DNA of 60,440 nt from Candidatus Elulimicrobium sp. (GCA_020720815.1 DYNY01000006.1:1-60440); one strand, 5' to 3'; counted from the first letter of the stretch, positions 1 to 10,319 are shown. Numbers and translations: made by a program. Notes: generated by a model from the letters alone, not told the origin.

Positions 1-25
1 CTTTGGTAATCTATAATTGCTTTAG

Positions 26-508
26 TTAAGCTTTAAGTAGTTCCTCGAGTTGATCCAGTCCCTGGTTGAAGCCTTCTTTCATCCCCATTTCTATTACCGT
101 CTGCAAGTCTTTTTCACTGGCGTAGGTGGTGGTGACGATTATCTTGGTCACTTCTCCTTCTATATCAAACTGTAGGTCCCAGTGGCTTGTGGGTAGGTCA
201 GCATTGATAACCCCTTTTTCATCACAGAAGCAATCAATGGCAGTGAACGAGGCGAGGGGAACAATCATTAAGTATTTGTTAAGACAATATTGCTTTTCGC
301 CAACTGGCCCTTCCATGAAGTAATGCCAGGCGCCACCTTCGCTAAAGTTAAAAGACTTAGTGCGGGCGTGCCAAGGAGCCGGGGCCCACCATTTTTCTAG
401 TATTGTATTATCAGTCCAGGCGTCCTAAACCTTTTCTAAGGGAGCTGTGAAGGAACGTTCAGCCACGAGGGTCTTTTTGTCATCGCTAATAGTATAGATG
501 GTTTTCAT
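26..508 (-). pseudogene. SRPBCC/AHSA1-type protein interrupted by an in-frame TAG
   Basis: Frame runs from ATG at 508 (MKTIYTISDDKKTLVAERSFTAPLEKV*DAWTDNTILEKWWAP...) into the listed ORF 26-316; only one stop (425-427), placed where AHSA1 proteins usually have W/hydrophobic-x-A-W. Confidence 0.7.
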
Positions 509-517
509 AATTTAAAA

Positions 518-1330
518 TTAATTAGTGGCTTTTCTAAAATAGGATTCCTGCGAGAATACCCCATCACCGATTTTGGCCTGGTGAATACGGGCAAAGCTAC
601 TGCGCTGGGCCATCAGTTCAATAAATCTAGTACCTTTGATACCAGAACTACCATGTACCAGTGCATGTGCGCCATCTGGTACATTACGTAGTTGTTCAAA
701 ATATGGCAGTTCACCAAAGCGAGTCCTCGTAACACCAGCGGGATTTATATCATCAGTGGTTAAGGTAGTTTTGCAATTGCCAAAGTTGTCGATGTGCCAG
801 ATGGCATTTGGTAGTTCTGGTATTAGACTTAAGTCATGAGGGGTGCTCGGTAGGTTGTTACCCTTTAGCATAAAAGCGCCAGCTCGGGGCAGAAAATCAA
901 AGCTACGGAATTGGGTCGTCGGGATTTGCTTGGCGGCTTCTTCTGAAATAAACCCAGCCTCGAGCATTGCCTTCGCTCCCGTATGAGTATCAAGGAGATC
1001 TAGCCTAGGGAGAAGACCTAGTTGCTTAACGGCGGAGAGAGTGTATCCATCAACACTAACTAAAATCAAAGTTTGGCCGTAGTAGAAAAAACCAAATGGG
1101 GTGCCATTTTCCCATTTGGTCGTATGTCCGCCTCGGGGAGCTACATTTACTAAGACGAGGCCTTCGCGACCTTCAGTAGCATCTAGTACGTCAACCAGTT
1201 GCATACTAGCTTCAAGGTCGCTTTCTACGCCAATAAATGATAAACCAGTTTTCATGATAGAAGCTATTCGACTCTCTTGTCGCCCGCGCGCATTATCGTC
1301 TTTGCAATCATTGATGATGGTGGTGAACAT
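518..1330 (-). CDS. Possible SAM hydroxide adenosyltransferase/chlorinase-fluorinase-like (DUF62-like) protein
   Basis: 270 aa ORF; C-terminal IWHIDNFGNCKTTLT resembles the DUF62 C-terminal domain; overall divergent. Confidence 0.5.
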   Translation of the reverse strand: MFTTIINDCKDDNARGRQESRIASIMKTGLSFIGVESDLEASMQLVDVLDATEGREGLVLVNVAPRGGHTTKWENGTPFGFFYYGQTLILVSVDGYTLSAVKQLGLLPRLDLLDTHTGAKAMLEAGFISEEAAKQIPTTQFRSFDFLPRAGAFMLKGNNLPSTPHDLSLIPELPNAIWHIDNFGNCKTTLTTDDINPAGVTRTRFGELPYFEQLRNVPDGAHALVHGSSGIKGTRFIELMAQRSSFARIHQAKIGDGVFSQESYFRKATN

Positions 1331-1460
1331 GAAAAATATTTTAGTTAATAACAGTTAATAGATGGTAACAAACCGAGTGGTAAATTAAAAGAGTGATTTA
1401 GCTTTTGAAAAATAGAGTACGTCCCGCTAAACGGGACGTATGTAAGTTGATTTTTTGTAA

Positions 1461-1679
1461 TTACGACGAAGCTAGACGCTCCAGCTCAGGTTTGCAGACT
1501 AGGCGCCCGCTACCATCGCAGGTTTGTCCTGGTCGTTGACCTTTGATTGGAAGACCGTAGTGTGCGGGATAGGTGTAACCTTTACCACCTGGCCCGACGC
1601 CGATACAAAGCTTTTGTCGACAGACTGGGCAGAGCGACTGGTACGATCGGCCGACATTGAGGATTACATCTTGATTCAT
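1461..1679 (-). CDS. Small Cys-containing hypothetical protein (CPVCRQKLC)
   Basis: Internal start MNQDVILNVG...; putative zinc-knuckle-like cysteines; followed by hairpin 1418-1440. Confidence 0.5.
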   Translation of the reverse strand: MNQDVILNVGRSYQSLCPVCRQKLCIGVGPGGKGYTYPAHYGLPIKGQRPGQTCDGSGRLVCKPELERLASS

Positions 1680-1944
1680 GAGATTACTCCGGCTGGTGAA
1701 CAGGCTATAGTTTTTATAACATGTATATAGGTAAAAACTCAAGACAAGTAAAAGCCCCTTGGCTGAAGGGGCTTTTACTAAATTGTGATGGGAAATAGCG
1801 AGGAATACCCTTTGCATTTCCACATAGCGTATTACCTCCGCTACCTAAATATTATATCATTCCGATTATAAAGTTGCCAACAAAATCTGGTACAAAAATA
1901 TCCACCACAGTGGGCGGATATTTTTACGTTAAAAACAGTGGCGA

Positions 1945-2217
1945 CTATTTAACAGCATCTTTTAGAGCCTTGGCAGCGCGGAACTTTGGAACACGCATAG
2001 CTGGAACCGATACAGTCTCTCCAGTACGTGGGTTACGAGCCTCTCGCTTAGCGCGAAGCTTAGCTTCAAAAATACCAAAACCAGCAACCGATACAGCCGT
2101 ACCATCCTTCATAGCTGATTCGATACTACCAAACACTGTATCTACTGCTCGTTCAGCATCGGCCTTTGTAGAACCGAGTACTTCATGTACTGCGCTGATG
2201 ATATCTGCTTTATTCAT
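1945..2217 (-). CDS. hup: HU family DNA-binding protein
   Basis: MNKADIISAVHEVLGSTKADAERAVDTVF...VAGFGIFEAKLRAKREARNPRTGETVSVPAMRVPKFRAAKALKDAVK. Confidence 0.95.
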   Translation of the reverse strand: MNKADIISAVHEVLGSTKADAERAVDTVFGSIESAMKDGTAVSVAGFGIFEAKLRAKREARNPRTGETVSVPAMRVPKFRAAKALKDAVK

Positions 2218-2404
2218 AGAATTGAGAGAATTAACTTTTTAGTGCGATTAAAAATTTTGTGGTGAGTGTCTAACTCATGCACGACGCCGACTGTGTGGCA
2301 TAGGAGTATTATATAGCAAGCTAGAAAAGCTGCCACGTCTTCCTCTGTGTGCTTTTGTGTTGTGTAATTTAATTCACTACTTTTATCCCGGTCAGAATTT
2401 TCGC

Positions 2405-3934
2405 TTAGCGAGCGTAACTTACAACTCGAGTTTCGCGAATTACGTGTACTTTAATCTCTCCTGGATAACGCAAACGGGTTTCGATGGTTGTGGCAATTGT
2501 GCGCGCCAGCGTGTGCGCTTCAAAATCGCTGATAGCTTCAGGATTAATAAGGACGCGTATCTCGCGACCAGCGGCGATAGCAAAGGCTTTATCTACACCA
2601 TTTAAATCAGTCGCGATAGTTTCGAGGTCAGATAACCGTTTTATGTAGTTTTCAATTGAATCACGTCTAGCACCTGGACGACCGCCAGAGATAGCGTCAG
2701 CTACTTGAACGATAATTGATTCTGGAGTTTCGTAAGGATATTCCTCATGGTGAGCCCTCATCGCCAAAATAACTTGTTGATCTACGCCATATTTCTCCAA
2801 GATGCGAATACCAATTTCTACGTGGGTACCGGCAACTTCGTGACTAACGGTCTTACCGATATCATGCAAGAGGGCACCGGCTCGTGAGACTGCTACATCG
2901 GCGCCAATTTCTTCCGCAATAATCGCGGCCATGTGCGCCATTTCCACTGAGTGCCAAAGTACGTTCTGACCGTAGCTAGTGCGGAAGTGTAGTCGACCAA
3001 GAATCATGATGAGGTCAGGGTGAAGGTTTGGTACGTTGGCGTCATAAGCCGCTTTCTCGCCCATCTTTCTGACAATAGAAGCCACTTCCTTACGGGCGGT
3101 ATCAACCATCTCTTCAATCTTGGCTGGTTGAATACGGCCATCTTTTAGTAGGTTTTCCATGGCGACGCGAGCAATTTCTCGTCGGATAGGATCAAAGGAA
3201 GAGAGGACAATATAACCAGGTGTTTCATCTATCAAAACATCAACTCCTGTAGCACGTTCAAAGGCGCGCACATTGCGGCCTTCCTTACCAATAACTTTAC
3301 CTTTTAGATCGTCACTTGGGATTTCCACATGAGCGGTCATAACGTTAGTTGGTACGTTGTTACCAACGCGGTGAATTGCGGCTAAAATCAGATTCTGAGC
3401 CCTTTCTTCAAACGCTTCACTACCAGCGCGTTCGATTTTTTCGATTCGTGCACGTAGGTCTTCAGCTCGTTCCGCTTCCATCTTGGCTACGATTTGATCG
3501 TATGCTTCTTCCAGAGTTAGTTTGGCTACATCTTCTAGTTTCTTTTCAATATCGTTTTTTCGTTCATCTAGTCTTTCTTTGATTGACTTCACTTCGACAA
3601 TCTTGCTTTGGAGTGATTCACGTTGTGAATCAAGATCTATTTGTCTACTATCAATCAACTCTTCGCGCTTCTGCAGGTGTTTTTCTTTTTCCGATAACTT
3701 TTCTTCCTGAGTCTTTCGTTCCGTTTTGGCTTCATCTAGTGTAGCTGCTGCTTTTGCTTCCGCCTTTTCAATTATTTCGACAACCCGTTTTTCTGCTTCG
3801 AGTGTCTTCTCTTTGATGTCTAATTCCAGGGATTGCTTCTTGGATAAGGCATGAAGGTATCGAAAGTAATAGCCAGCTGCTACGCCGAGTCCGAGGGTTG
3901 CGATAATGGCGAGGCCCTGCAAGAATGGTGGCAT
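2405..3934 (-). CDS. rny: Ribonuclease Y
   Basis: N-terminal TM + coiled coil, KH domain (GKVIGKEGRNVRAFERATGVDVLIDETPG), HD domain (LLHDIGK). Confidence 0.97.
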   Translation of the reverse strand: MPPFLQGLAIIATLGLGVAAGYYFRYLHALSKKQSLELDIKEKTLEAEKRVVEIIEKAEAKAAATLDEAKTERKTQEEKLSEKEKHLQKREELIDSRQIDLDSQRESLQSKIVEVKSIKERLDERKNDIEKKLEDVAKLTLEEAYDQIVAKMEAERAEDLRARIEKIERAGSEAFEERAQNLILAAIHRVGNNVPTNVMTAHVEIPSDDLKGKVIGKEGRNVRAFERATGVDVLIDETPGYIVLSSFDPIRREIARVAMENLLKDGRIQPAKIEEMVDTARKEVASIVRKMGEKAAYDANVPNLHPDLIMILGRLHFRTSYGQNVLWHSVEMAHMAAIIAEEIGADVAVSRAGALLHDIGKTVSHEVAGTHVEIGIRILEKYGVDQQVILAMRAHHEEYPYETPESIIVQVADAISGGRPGARRDSIENYIKRLSDLETIATDLNGVDKAFAIAAGREIRVLINPEAISDFEAHTLARTIATTIETRLRYPGEIKVHVIRETRVVSYAR

Positions 3935-4015
3935 AGTTCCTTATTTTACGTTGTTAAATTCTCTCAACCGTGACTGTCAGTTCAATCGTACCATACCAGA
4001 AGTATGAGAGGTTGT

Positions 4016-4052
4016 AAAACACCCCGATGAGCCTAGCTCATCGGGGTGTTTT
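4016..4052. terminator. Intrinsic terminator hairpin downstream of clpP
   Basis: AAAACACCCCGATGAGC-CTA-GCTCATCGGGGTGTTTT, 17-bp perfect stem. Confidence 0.85.
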
Positions 4053-4068
4053 ACTGTTCTCTTTCTAA

Positions 4069-4680
4069 TTACTTGTATACCTGGTCCACTATTCCGTAAG
4101 CTTTGGCTTCATCTGCATCCATAAAAAAGTCGCGGTCAACATCATGCTCAATCTTCTGGAGTTTCTGACCGGTCGCTTTGGCGAGCATTTTGTTGAGTTT
4201 GTCGCGGGTCTTTATGATGTGACGGGCAGTAATATCAATATCAGAAGCCTGGCCGTAAGCGCCACCACTCGGTTGGTGAATCATTACTTCAGCGTTTGGT
4301 AGCATAAAGCGCTTGTCTTTTTGGCCTTGCGATAGGATGAGCGAGCCCATGGAGGCGGCCATACCCACACATACCGTAGCCACGTCTGGCTTGATGTGGT
4401 GCATGGTATCAATAATTGATAGGCCAGCGGTCACACTCCCGCCGGGGGAGTTTACATAAATATAAATATCTTTCTTAGGGTCTTCAGATTCTAGGAAAAG
4501 AAGTTGGGCGACGATTAGATTCGCCATTTGGTCTTCAATTTGACCAGTAATAAAGATAATTCGTTCTTTAAGTAGGCGGGAGAATATATCGTAGGCGCGC
4601 TCTCCACCCATGGTCTTTTCAATGACCATTGGCACCAGGTAGTTACTGACGGTTTGGTTTTGTTTTTCTTGGTTTGACAT
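4069..4680 (-). CDS. clpP: ATP-dependent Clp protease proteolytic subunit
   Basis: [49 protein letters not shown]. Confidence 0.97.
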   Translation of the reverse strand: MSNQEKQNQTVSNYLVPMVIEKTMGGERAYDIFSRLLKERIIFITGQIEDQMANLIVAQLLFLESEDPKKDIYIYVNSPGGSVTAGLSIIDTMHHIKPDVATVCVGMAASMGSLILSQGQKDKRFMLPNAEVMIHQPSGGAYGQASDIDITARHIIKTRDKLNKMLAKATGQKLQKIEHDVDRDFFMDADEAKAYGIVDQVYK

Positions 4681-4815
4681 ATGCGCTGTATGGTAGCAGA
4701 AAATAACTGGCTCTGCCAGTTAGGGGTTAATTTAATTGCCAGGCCAACTGTTTCTAGTGCTTAGTTATATAGGTGCTCGGCGTGGGCATTATGTTCTTCA
4801 TGAGGAGAAGTGAAC

Positions 4816-5034
4816 ATGAGCGAAGAAAATATTTCTAAGTTACAACCCTCTGAAACTATACCCGAGGTAAAAATGTTGGTGACTGGTTTCATGTTCTGTT
4901 TACATCCAGAAAAATTTGGTGTTTGTGGGGCGACACTCAACACTTTTAGTGCAGACAGTGAATTAGTGAAGTGCATGTACGGACATACTTTTCACGTTGC
5001 CATTGTACGCAAGAAGTTTTTCAAGGCGGAATGA
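4816..5034 (+). CDS. Small hypothetical protein
   Basis: MSEENISKLQPSETIPEV...; preceded by GAGGAG and followed by a strong hairpin. Confidence 0.6.
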   Translation: MSEENISKLQPSETIPEVKMLVTGFMFCLHPEKFGVCGATLNTFSADSELVKCMYGHTFHVAIVRKKFFKAE

Positions 5035-5059
5035 TTCTTAAGTGGTTGTTTGAAAAGAT

Positions 5060-5095
5060 AAACCCCCCACGAAGCCGAGGCTTCGTGGGGGGTTT
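5060..5095. terminator. Intrinsic terminator hairpin
   Basis: AAACCCCCCACGAAGCC-GA-GGCTTCGTGGGGGGTTT. Confidence 0.8.
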
Positions 5096-5113
5096 GAACA
5101 TTTCCTGCTTACT

Positions 5114-6286
5114 TTATTTAGTTGCTTCCAGCATTTTCATCACGGCGTTGTTGGTTAGTACGGTTGTGACATAGACAGTCACTCGGTACGGGTCAGCGTC
5201 TTTATATTGAGAAATTAATTCCTTTACTTGAGCTTCCACTTCTTCCTTTTCAGCTACGATTTTCTCGGCCTTAGAAATTTCATTAAGAATTAATTGGAGC
5301 TTAGCTCGCTTTTCCGCTGCTGGTGTCCATTCCGCTTTCAGATCTTCTATGGTTTTGTTTATGTGTTTGAGATAGTCTTCAATTTTTAGATTAGAGCGAC
5401 TGAGGTCTTCTTCCATCTGGGCAAACATCTGATTGAGTTCTGAGTCAATCAAAATCTGTGGTAGTTCGATAGTACTGTCGGCAATAATCGTATCAGTAAT
5501 CTTGGCGCGGTGTTTGCTTTCCACGTCTTGGGCTTTTTGGATAGTTAGATGTTCCTTAATTTTTTCTTTAAAATCTGCGACGTTAGCAAATTGTCCTGGT
5601 TGGCCAAGTCCGGCTACTAGTCCATCGGTTAATTCTGGTAGAGATAGTTTGGCTAGGTCAGTTTCAGTTTCGATAGCCGATTCACCTGCTTCTGGTGTAG
5701 CTGGGGTAGTTTCGGTTTCAGTAGTCTCTGCTTTGTCGGCTCTGGCCTTGGCTTGGATTCGGTCATAGGCCACCTTTTGCCGCAAAATCTCATTGATTTG
5801 TTTTTTAATTTCCTCTTCAGTTACTTCTTTAGATTCCTTACCTTTATTTATCTCGGCCGCGAGCTTTTTATAATCAGGTAGAGTAATGTCAGGAATAACC
5901 GCTACGGTGATAGAAAGCCCTAGTGGGTTATTGGGCGCAAGCTTAGTTAGTTCTACCTTTGGGTGACCGATAGCGTCAATCTTATGTTCCTCAAGAATGT
6001 GAGGGTACATATGAGCGATAGTACGCTCAGCCATTTCACTAAGGATAGACATTTCCCCGAGGTGCTTCACTAAGATATTTTCTGGTACGTGACCTTTGCG
6101 GAAGCCGTCTAATTCAACGTTAGCGCCCAGGTCTTTAATAGCGGCGCCACGTGCCAGCTCTACCTCTGCCCAAGGTATTTCGCCGACAATCTTTACTTGC
6201 GATTGTGGCTCTTTAGTAACGGTAAAAGCGCCCTTAAAATCAATATCATGGGCGTGGTGATCGTGCTCGTGTGAATGTTGTGACAT
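5114..6286 (-). CDS. tig: Trigger factor-like chaperone with His-rich N-terminus
   Basis: LDGFRKGHVPENILVKHLG motif and alpha-helical C-terminus; starts MSQHSHEHDHHAHDID. Confidence 0.85.
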   Translation of the reverse strand: MSQHSHEHDHHAHDIDFKGAFTVTKEPQSQVKIVGEIPWAEVELARGAAIKDLGANVELDGFRKGHVPENILVKHLGEMSILSEMAERTIAHMYPHILEEHKIDAIGHPKVELTKLAPNNPLGLSITVAVIPDITLPDYKKLAAEINKGKESKEVTEEEIKKQINEILRQKVAYDRIQAKARADKAETTETETTPATPEAGESAIETETDLAKLSLPELTDGLVAGLGQPGQFANVADFKEKIKEHLTIQKAQDVESKHRAKITDTIIADSTIELPQILIDSELNQMFAQMEEDLSRSNLKIEDYLKHINKTIEDLKAEWTPAAEKRAKLQLILNEISKAEKIVAEKEEVEAQVKELISQYKDADPYRVTVYVTTVLTNNAVMKMLEATK

Positions 6287-6437
6287 AGTACGCGCTAGTG
6301 TACGTAAATATAGGATATTTGCAACCAGAAACTAAAGAAAATTTGAAATCCTCAAGGTGCTTATCTGACGTTTTGGGTTATTTAGATATGGCAAACCCCG
6401 CAGGGTTTGCGGGGTGGGGTGGTGTAGGACTTCGACA

Positions 6438-6863
6438 TCACGTCTTCCTGATGACTGCCAACAACTTTGGCACTGTACCAGGGAAGGGTGCTTCCGGTGG
6501 CGTCGGGCAGTTTTTCGGAAGTGGTGTATTCAAAATTGACACCTCCTTGTACCCAAAGAGGTAGAGGTTGGTTCCGTCAGACAGGTCTTTGAAAAGACGA
6601 TGGAGTATTTCAGGTAGCGTGCCAATCACCTGGAACGTCCAGGGAAACTGTACGGTCACCTGGGGGCGCCAGGTTGTATAGGTGACTCCATACATCACGT
6701 ATGCCGTCGGGAAGGCCAACTTCAGTCCAAGAATTTCCCACCGCTTGCACTCAAGTGAGATTTCGCTCAGAGCGAGGAAAATCTCCGATATGGGTGAGTG
6801 ATCGATTCGTGCGAATCCCGCTAGCGTGACGTTATCGAAAGGAACAGTGTGAGAATGAAGCAT
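6438..6863 (-). CDS. Hypothetical ORFan
   Basis: 141 aa ORF between hairpin 6395-6415 and the TA module; GC-richer than neighbours. Confidence 0.5.
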   Translation of the reverse strand: MLHSHTVPFDNVTLAGFARIDHSPISEIFLALSEISLECKRWEILGLKLAFPTAYVMYGVTYTTWRPQVTVQFPWTFQVIGTLPEILHRLFKDLSDGTNLYLFGYKEVSILNTPLPKNCPTPPEAPFPGTVPKLLAVIRKT

Positions 6864-7022
6864 GATCGTCTCTCGAGAAGAACGACAGTGAAAGCACTGC
6901 CACTTTTCATATCTTAGGGGAGGGGAGGGAAAATGTAAAGATTGGATACCAATTTACCACGGTAGTTTTACCCTACGAATGTTGATTGACAGGTGATACA
7001 CTTTTGATACACTTGGGGTATT

Positions 7023-7250
7023 ATGGCAACAACAAAAACAAGAATCAACGTTAGTTTAAGCGCTGAGGTTGAGCAAGCTCTTAAGGCTTTAGCTAAACGT
7101 GACCAAGTACCTTCCGCTACAAAAGCGGCTGAGCTTTTACGACTAGCTCTTGAGATTGAAGAGGACTATGTATTTTCGGCAATAGCGGATGAGCGACTGG
7201 CAGAAAAGAATATAAAGTGGCTTAAGAGTGAGGAGGTGTGGGGTAAATAG
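7023..7250 (+). CDS. Ribbon-helix-helix-type antitoxin
   Basis: TKTRINVSLSAEVEQALKALAKRDQVPSATKAAELLRLAL; immediately upstream of a RelE-like toxin. Confidence 0.8.
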   Translation: MATTKTRINVSLSAEVEQALKALAKRDQVPSATKAAELLRLALEIEEDYVFSAIADERLAEKNIKWLKSEEVWGK

Positions 7251-7253
7251 AAT

Positions 7254-7526
7254 ATGTACCAGGTTATTTTTCATGTCAAAATTGTTGATGACTTAAAACA
7301 TATTTCACCACCACTCCAAAAGGCAATTAAAAAAGCTATCGAAGAAAAACTAACTACCTCACCAGAATCATTTGGTAAACCGCTTCAGTTTTCACTGAAA
7401 GGGGCTCGCAGTATGAGGGTGGGCAATTATCGAGTAATATTCCGTCTATCAAAATTGATTGTACAAATTATTATGATCGGGCACCGGTCAGTTGTATATG
7501 AGAATATACTAAGACGAAGGATTTAG
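7254..7526 (+). CDS. RelE/ParE-family toxin
   Basis: KPLQFSLKGARSMRVGNYRVIFRLSKLIVQIIMIGHRSVVYENILRRR. Confidence 0.85.
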   Translation: MYQVIFHVKIVDDLKHISPPLQKAIKKAIEEKLTTSPESFGKPLQFSLKGARSMRVGNYRVIFRLSKLIVQIIMIGHRSVVYENILRRRI

Positions 7527-7551
7527 ACATTAAGTAGGTAATTATTAAAAA

Positions 7552-7580
7552 TCACCCAAAGCTCGGGGAGCTTTGGGTGA
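7552..7580 (+). terminator. Terminator after the TA operon
   Basis: TCACCCAAAGCTC-GGG-GAGCTTTGGGTGA. Confidence 0.7.
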
Positions 7581-7657
7581 AGTTGCGTTTGTTGGGAGAT
7601 GTCTGGCAGTGAATGAGGAGGGTTATTTTTTATGTTCCAATCCCCTCGATTAGTTGA

Positions 7658-8389
7658 TTAAGCCTGGATCCACTGCTCAGTCCCCTTGGGTCGCCATTCT
7701 CTGACCCACGATGGTCCGATTTCGTCACTTCTCTTGTTGCGACGGAACCAGACACGTACTTGGTCACCAGCGTTGATTGTCTTCCACGCGCTGTATTCGA
7801 TTCCCGGTCTGTCATCTTGGCCGTCAATGTGTACCTTGACTAGGTACCTCGTCCTGGGGATACGTCCAGTATTGAGGGGCACAGAATATTTTCCTTCAAC
7901 TTCGACAACCGCATACTCATCGTCTCCATACGGGGACAGACGACGGAAGAGGCGAAAGCGAGACGTTTGGGGTCCAAGAACTTCGAAAGTGGCTGTGGTA
8001 ACGAGCACAATGAGCAAAATATACACAATGAGGAGTAGATGACCAGAAAGAGTGCTCCATCTCGTCTCTTTTGATTGCCCTCCGGGGTGTATTGTGACTT
8101 CACTTCCCATGTCACGTACCTCGTTGGTCCACGTGCAGATGCGAGTAATCTTCCAGGACCCGTTCTTATCGTTGACGCATTTTTCTTGTAGGCGAACAAC
8201 CTCTCCTTCTCGGAGTCGTACGAACAGCCGGGTCTCTAATCGCGGTTGCGATGGGATGTACGTAATCCCATTCACCTTCAGGTTGCCTGTGGGTTGTTGT
8301 TCTACTAGCTCTATATTCTGCGCCTGGGCACACATGCATACCGACAAAAGAAACATCAGAGAGAAAGCAATCCACGTGACGGTTTTCAT
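7658..8389 (-). CDS. Membrane-anchored hypothetical ORFan with signal peptide
   Basis: MKTVTWIAFSLMFLLSVCMCAQAQ signal sequence, central TM segment; purine-rich GAAGGGG upstream of ATG. Confidence 0.65.
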   Translation of the reverse strand: MKTVTWIAFSLMFLLSVCMCAQAQNIELVEQQPTGNLKVNGITYIPSQPRLETRLFVRLREGEVVRLQEKCVNDKNGSWKITRICTWTNEVRDMGSEVTIHPGGQSKETRWSTLSGHLLLIVYILLIVLVTTATFEVLGPQTSRFRLFRRLSPYGDDEYAVVEVEGKYSVPLNTGRIPRTRYLVKVHIDGQDDRPGIEYSAWKTINAGDQVRVWFRRNKRSDEIGPSWVREWRPKGTEQWIQA

Positions 8390-8457
8390 TTTCCAACCCC
8401 TTCAGTGTTGAAATGAACGAAAGGGGCTGCGTGTGACGCGTCCCCTTTGTGTAGGAA

Positions 8458-8772
8458 CTACTTGAGTACACCGTTTTTCTTGAGCGCTTCGAGTACCTCC
8501 TTGTCTTGCTTGGTGAATAGGGAGGCTATCCATTGGCACGTTCGCACTGCAACTTCGAGCAGAAACACGAAGAGCTGTAGGCTATGTACCGCCGCAAGGA
8601 GCGCGAGGGTGTACTTGGGCGGAAGGCCTTGATCGCCACCAGTGAAGCGCCAGCCGTAGTAGAAGTAGGCGATAACACAATCAAAGATGAGGATAGAGAC
8701 GAGCCCTGCACGCGAGAAGCTGATGTGCCACACGGACATGTCAGGTTGGGTACTTTTGAGTGATGTGGTCAT
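8458..8772 (-). CDS. Small membrane protein, ORFan
   Basis: Strong SD AAGGAGGT upstream of ATG; two hydrophobic segments. Confidence 0.65.
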   Translation of the reverse strand: MTTSLKSTQPDMSVWHISFSRAGLVSILIFDCVIAYFYYGWRFTGGDQGLPPKYTLALLAAVHSLQLFVFLLEVAVRTCQWIASLFTKQDKEVLEALKKNGVLK

Positions 8773-8904
8773 GACGACCTCCTTTTAAATGAACGGGGAA
8801 CAAAGTGACTTTGCTTCGTTGGCTAATTTAGCAAAATTGTTGACAATAAATCAAAATAGTTGTACTTTATTAATATATTTTAAACTGTTAGTTTAAAAAC
8901 ATAT

Positions 8905-9732
8905 ATGGAGAAAACTTTAAGTACAGTCATCAAAGAGAAGCTGGCAACTGGCACTAAGCCGGTTGTCGCTTTGGTAGAGGTGATTGCTAAAGAAGAGCAA
9001 GTAACTATTCAGGGAGTATACAAGGCACTACGTTACCTCAAGGTTTCAGGAGTGGTCACTATTCACAACAAGCAAGCCTCACTATCTTTGGTCTGGCTCG
9101 ATAAAGAACAGCAACGATTACAAAGAACAGCCCAGCTGTACCTAGATGAGCAGTCCTTGGTCGAAAGTTTGGTGAAGAAGCGCTCCAAGGCGAAGTTTAC
9201 TTTTCATAGTATGCGCGACATTGATCATTTTTGGGTGCAATCTTTTGCGATTCTTACCAATGAGCTTGATGTGAAGGAGTATTCATATTCTATTCAACCT
9301 CATGATTGGTATTATTATAGTGATCTTGATAGTGATGCGTTTTGGATTGGAAAGCACAAGGGGCAACAAAGGACATCAAGAATTGTCTTGACTCATGCTT
9401 CTGGTCTTGATTATGTAGTAGTGAGACAGCGCAAGAGTGAATTGGGTCGATTGTTTGAATTTACCCTCAATGAAAATCCACTCAAGCAGAAAAGCTATGA
9501 GTATTACAACGTGATTGGCCCATATGTTTTCAAGGCACTGTTTGATCAGGCTAAAGTCAAAGGGCTAGATGCATTTATTTCTTCCCATTCGCGATTACCT
9601 TTGGAAAAGCCGGATAAGGAGATTCTAAAAAATATTATAGAAAGTGAGGGAAACTATACCTTGCAAATTGAGTATTCGCCCAAGAAAGCTGACGCAATGC
9701 GCGCGAGTGTGAGTAAGTATTTTGAGTTTTAA
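8905..9732 (+). CDS. Winged-helix-like hypothetical regulator
   Basis: N-terminal HTH-like segment (VTIQGVYKALRYLKVSGVVTIHNKQASL); 275 aa; followed by hairpin 9743-9770. Confidence 0.6.
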   Translation: MEKTLSTVIKEKLATGTKPVVALVEVIAKEEQVTIQGVYKALRYLKVSGVVTIHNKQASLSLVWLDKEQQRLQRTAQLYLDEQSLVESLVKKRSKAKFTFHSMRDIDHFWVQSFAILTNELDVKEYSYSIQPHDWYYYSDLDSDAFWIGKHKGQQRTSRIVLTHASGLDYVVVRQRKSELGRLFEFTLNENPLKQKSYEYYNVIGPYVFKALFDQAKVKGLDAFISSHSRLPLEKPDKEILKNIIESEGNYTLQIEYSPKKADAMRASVSKYFEF

Positions 9733-9742
9733 TAATAAAGAA

Positions 9743-9770
9743 ATCGCGTGAAGCAGGAGCTTCACGCGAT
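9743..9770 (+). terminator. Terminator hairpin
   Basis: ATCGCGTGAAGC-AGGA-GCTTCACGCGAT. Confidence 0.7.
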
Positions 9771-10068
9771 GAGAAGTGTCTTGATTGCCTCTCTACGAAA
9801 GGTAATAGCAAATGAGCGTATTACCAAGGAGGAGGCTAACGATAACCACCATACACATGACCAATAGTGTGGTTGGTTTTAGTTGACTCAAACACGCGAT
9901 GAGCCTGTCTCAAAGCGGTTTTGGGCAGAGCGCCCCCGTCAGTGTTGTTGCTACTGTCATAAGAACGAGAAATGCGAACAAATACATTGGGAGTTGCAGG
10001 ATACTGCCGAATGCACAGAGAGAGGCTTTCCAATCACAGAATTGATTGGTAGGCCTGCTTAAGGCAGC

Positions 10069-10224
10069 TTATGCTTCAGGTGCAAAGAACAACGTGCCCA
10101 AAAACCACAAGGCCAGAAGGATGAGCGAGGAAGCTACTCTTTGCTTAGCTTTTCTCGGGTTGTGCGCATATGACCAAAGGTCAAATAGTGGCAAGAGAGC
10201 AAAGATCAAATAGTAAGTACTCAC
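10069..10224 (-). CDS. Small membrane protein, ORFan
   Basis: AGAGGAG SD followed by GTG start: (M)STYYLIFALLPLFDLWSYAHNPRKAKQRVASSLILLALWFLGTLFFAPEA. Confidence 0.6.
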   Translation of the reverse strand: MSTYYLIFALLPLFDLWSYAHNPRKAKQRVASSLILLALWFLGTLFFAPEA

Positions 10225-10319
10225 AGGTTTCTCCTCTGAAGGGTTGGGGATCGGTCCGAAAAACATGATTACACAAATCCCTTGGGATAGTCGCTTTTTA
10301 CGACTAATTTGCTACTATA

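Noticed and set aside
425-427. TAG as a reassigned sense codon
   Set aside because: Only one case; all other long genes read normally with TAG used as a terminator (for example 12296-12298, 41756-41758).
9836-10033. 65-aa minus-strand ORF
   Set aside because: No SD, low-complexity, no convincing coding signal; left unannotated.
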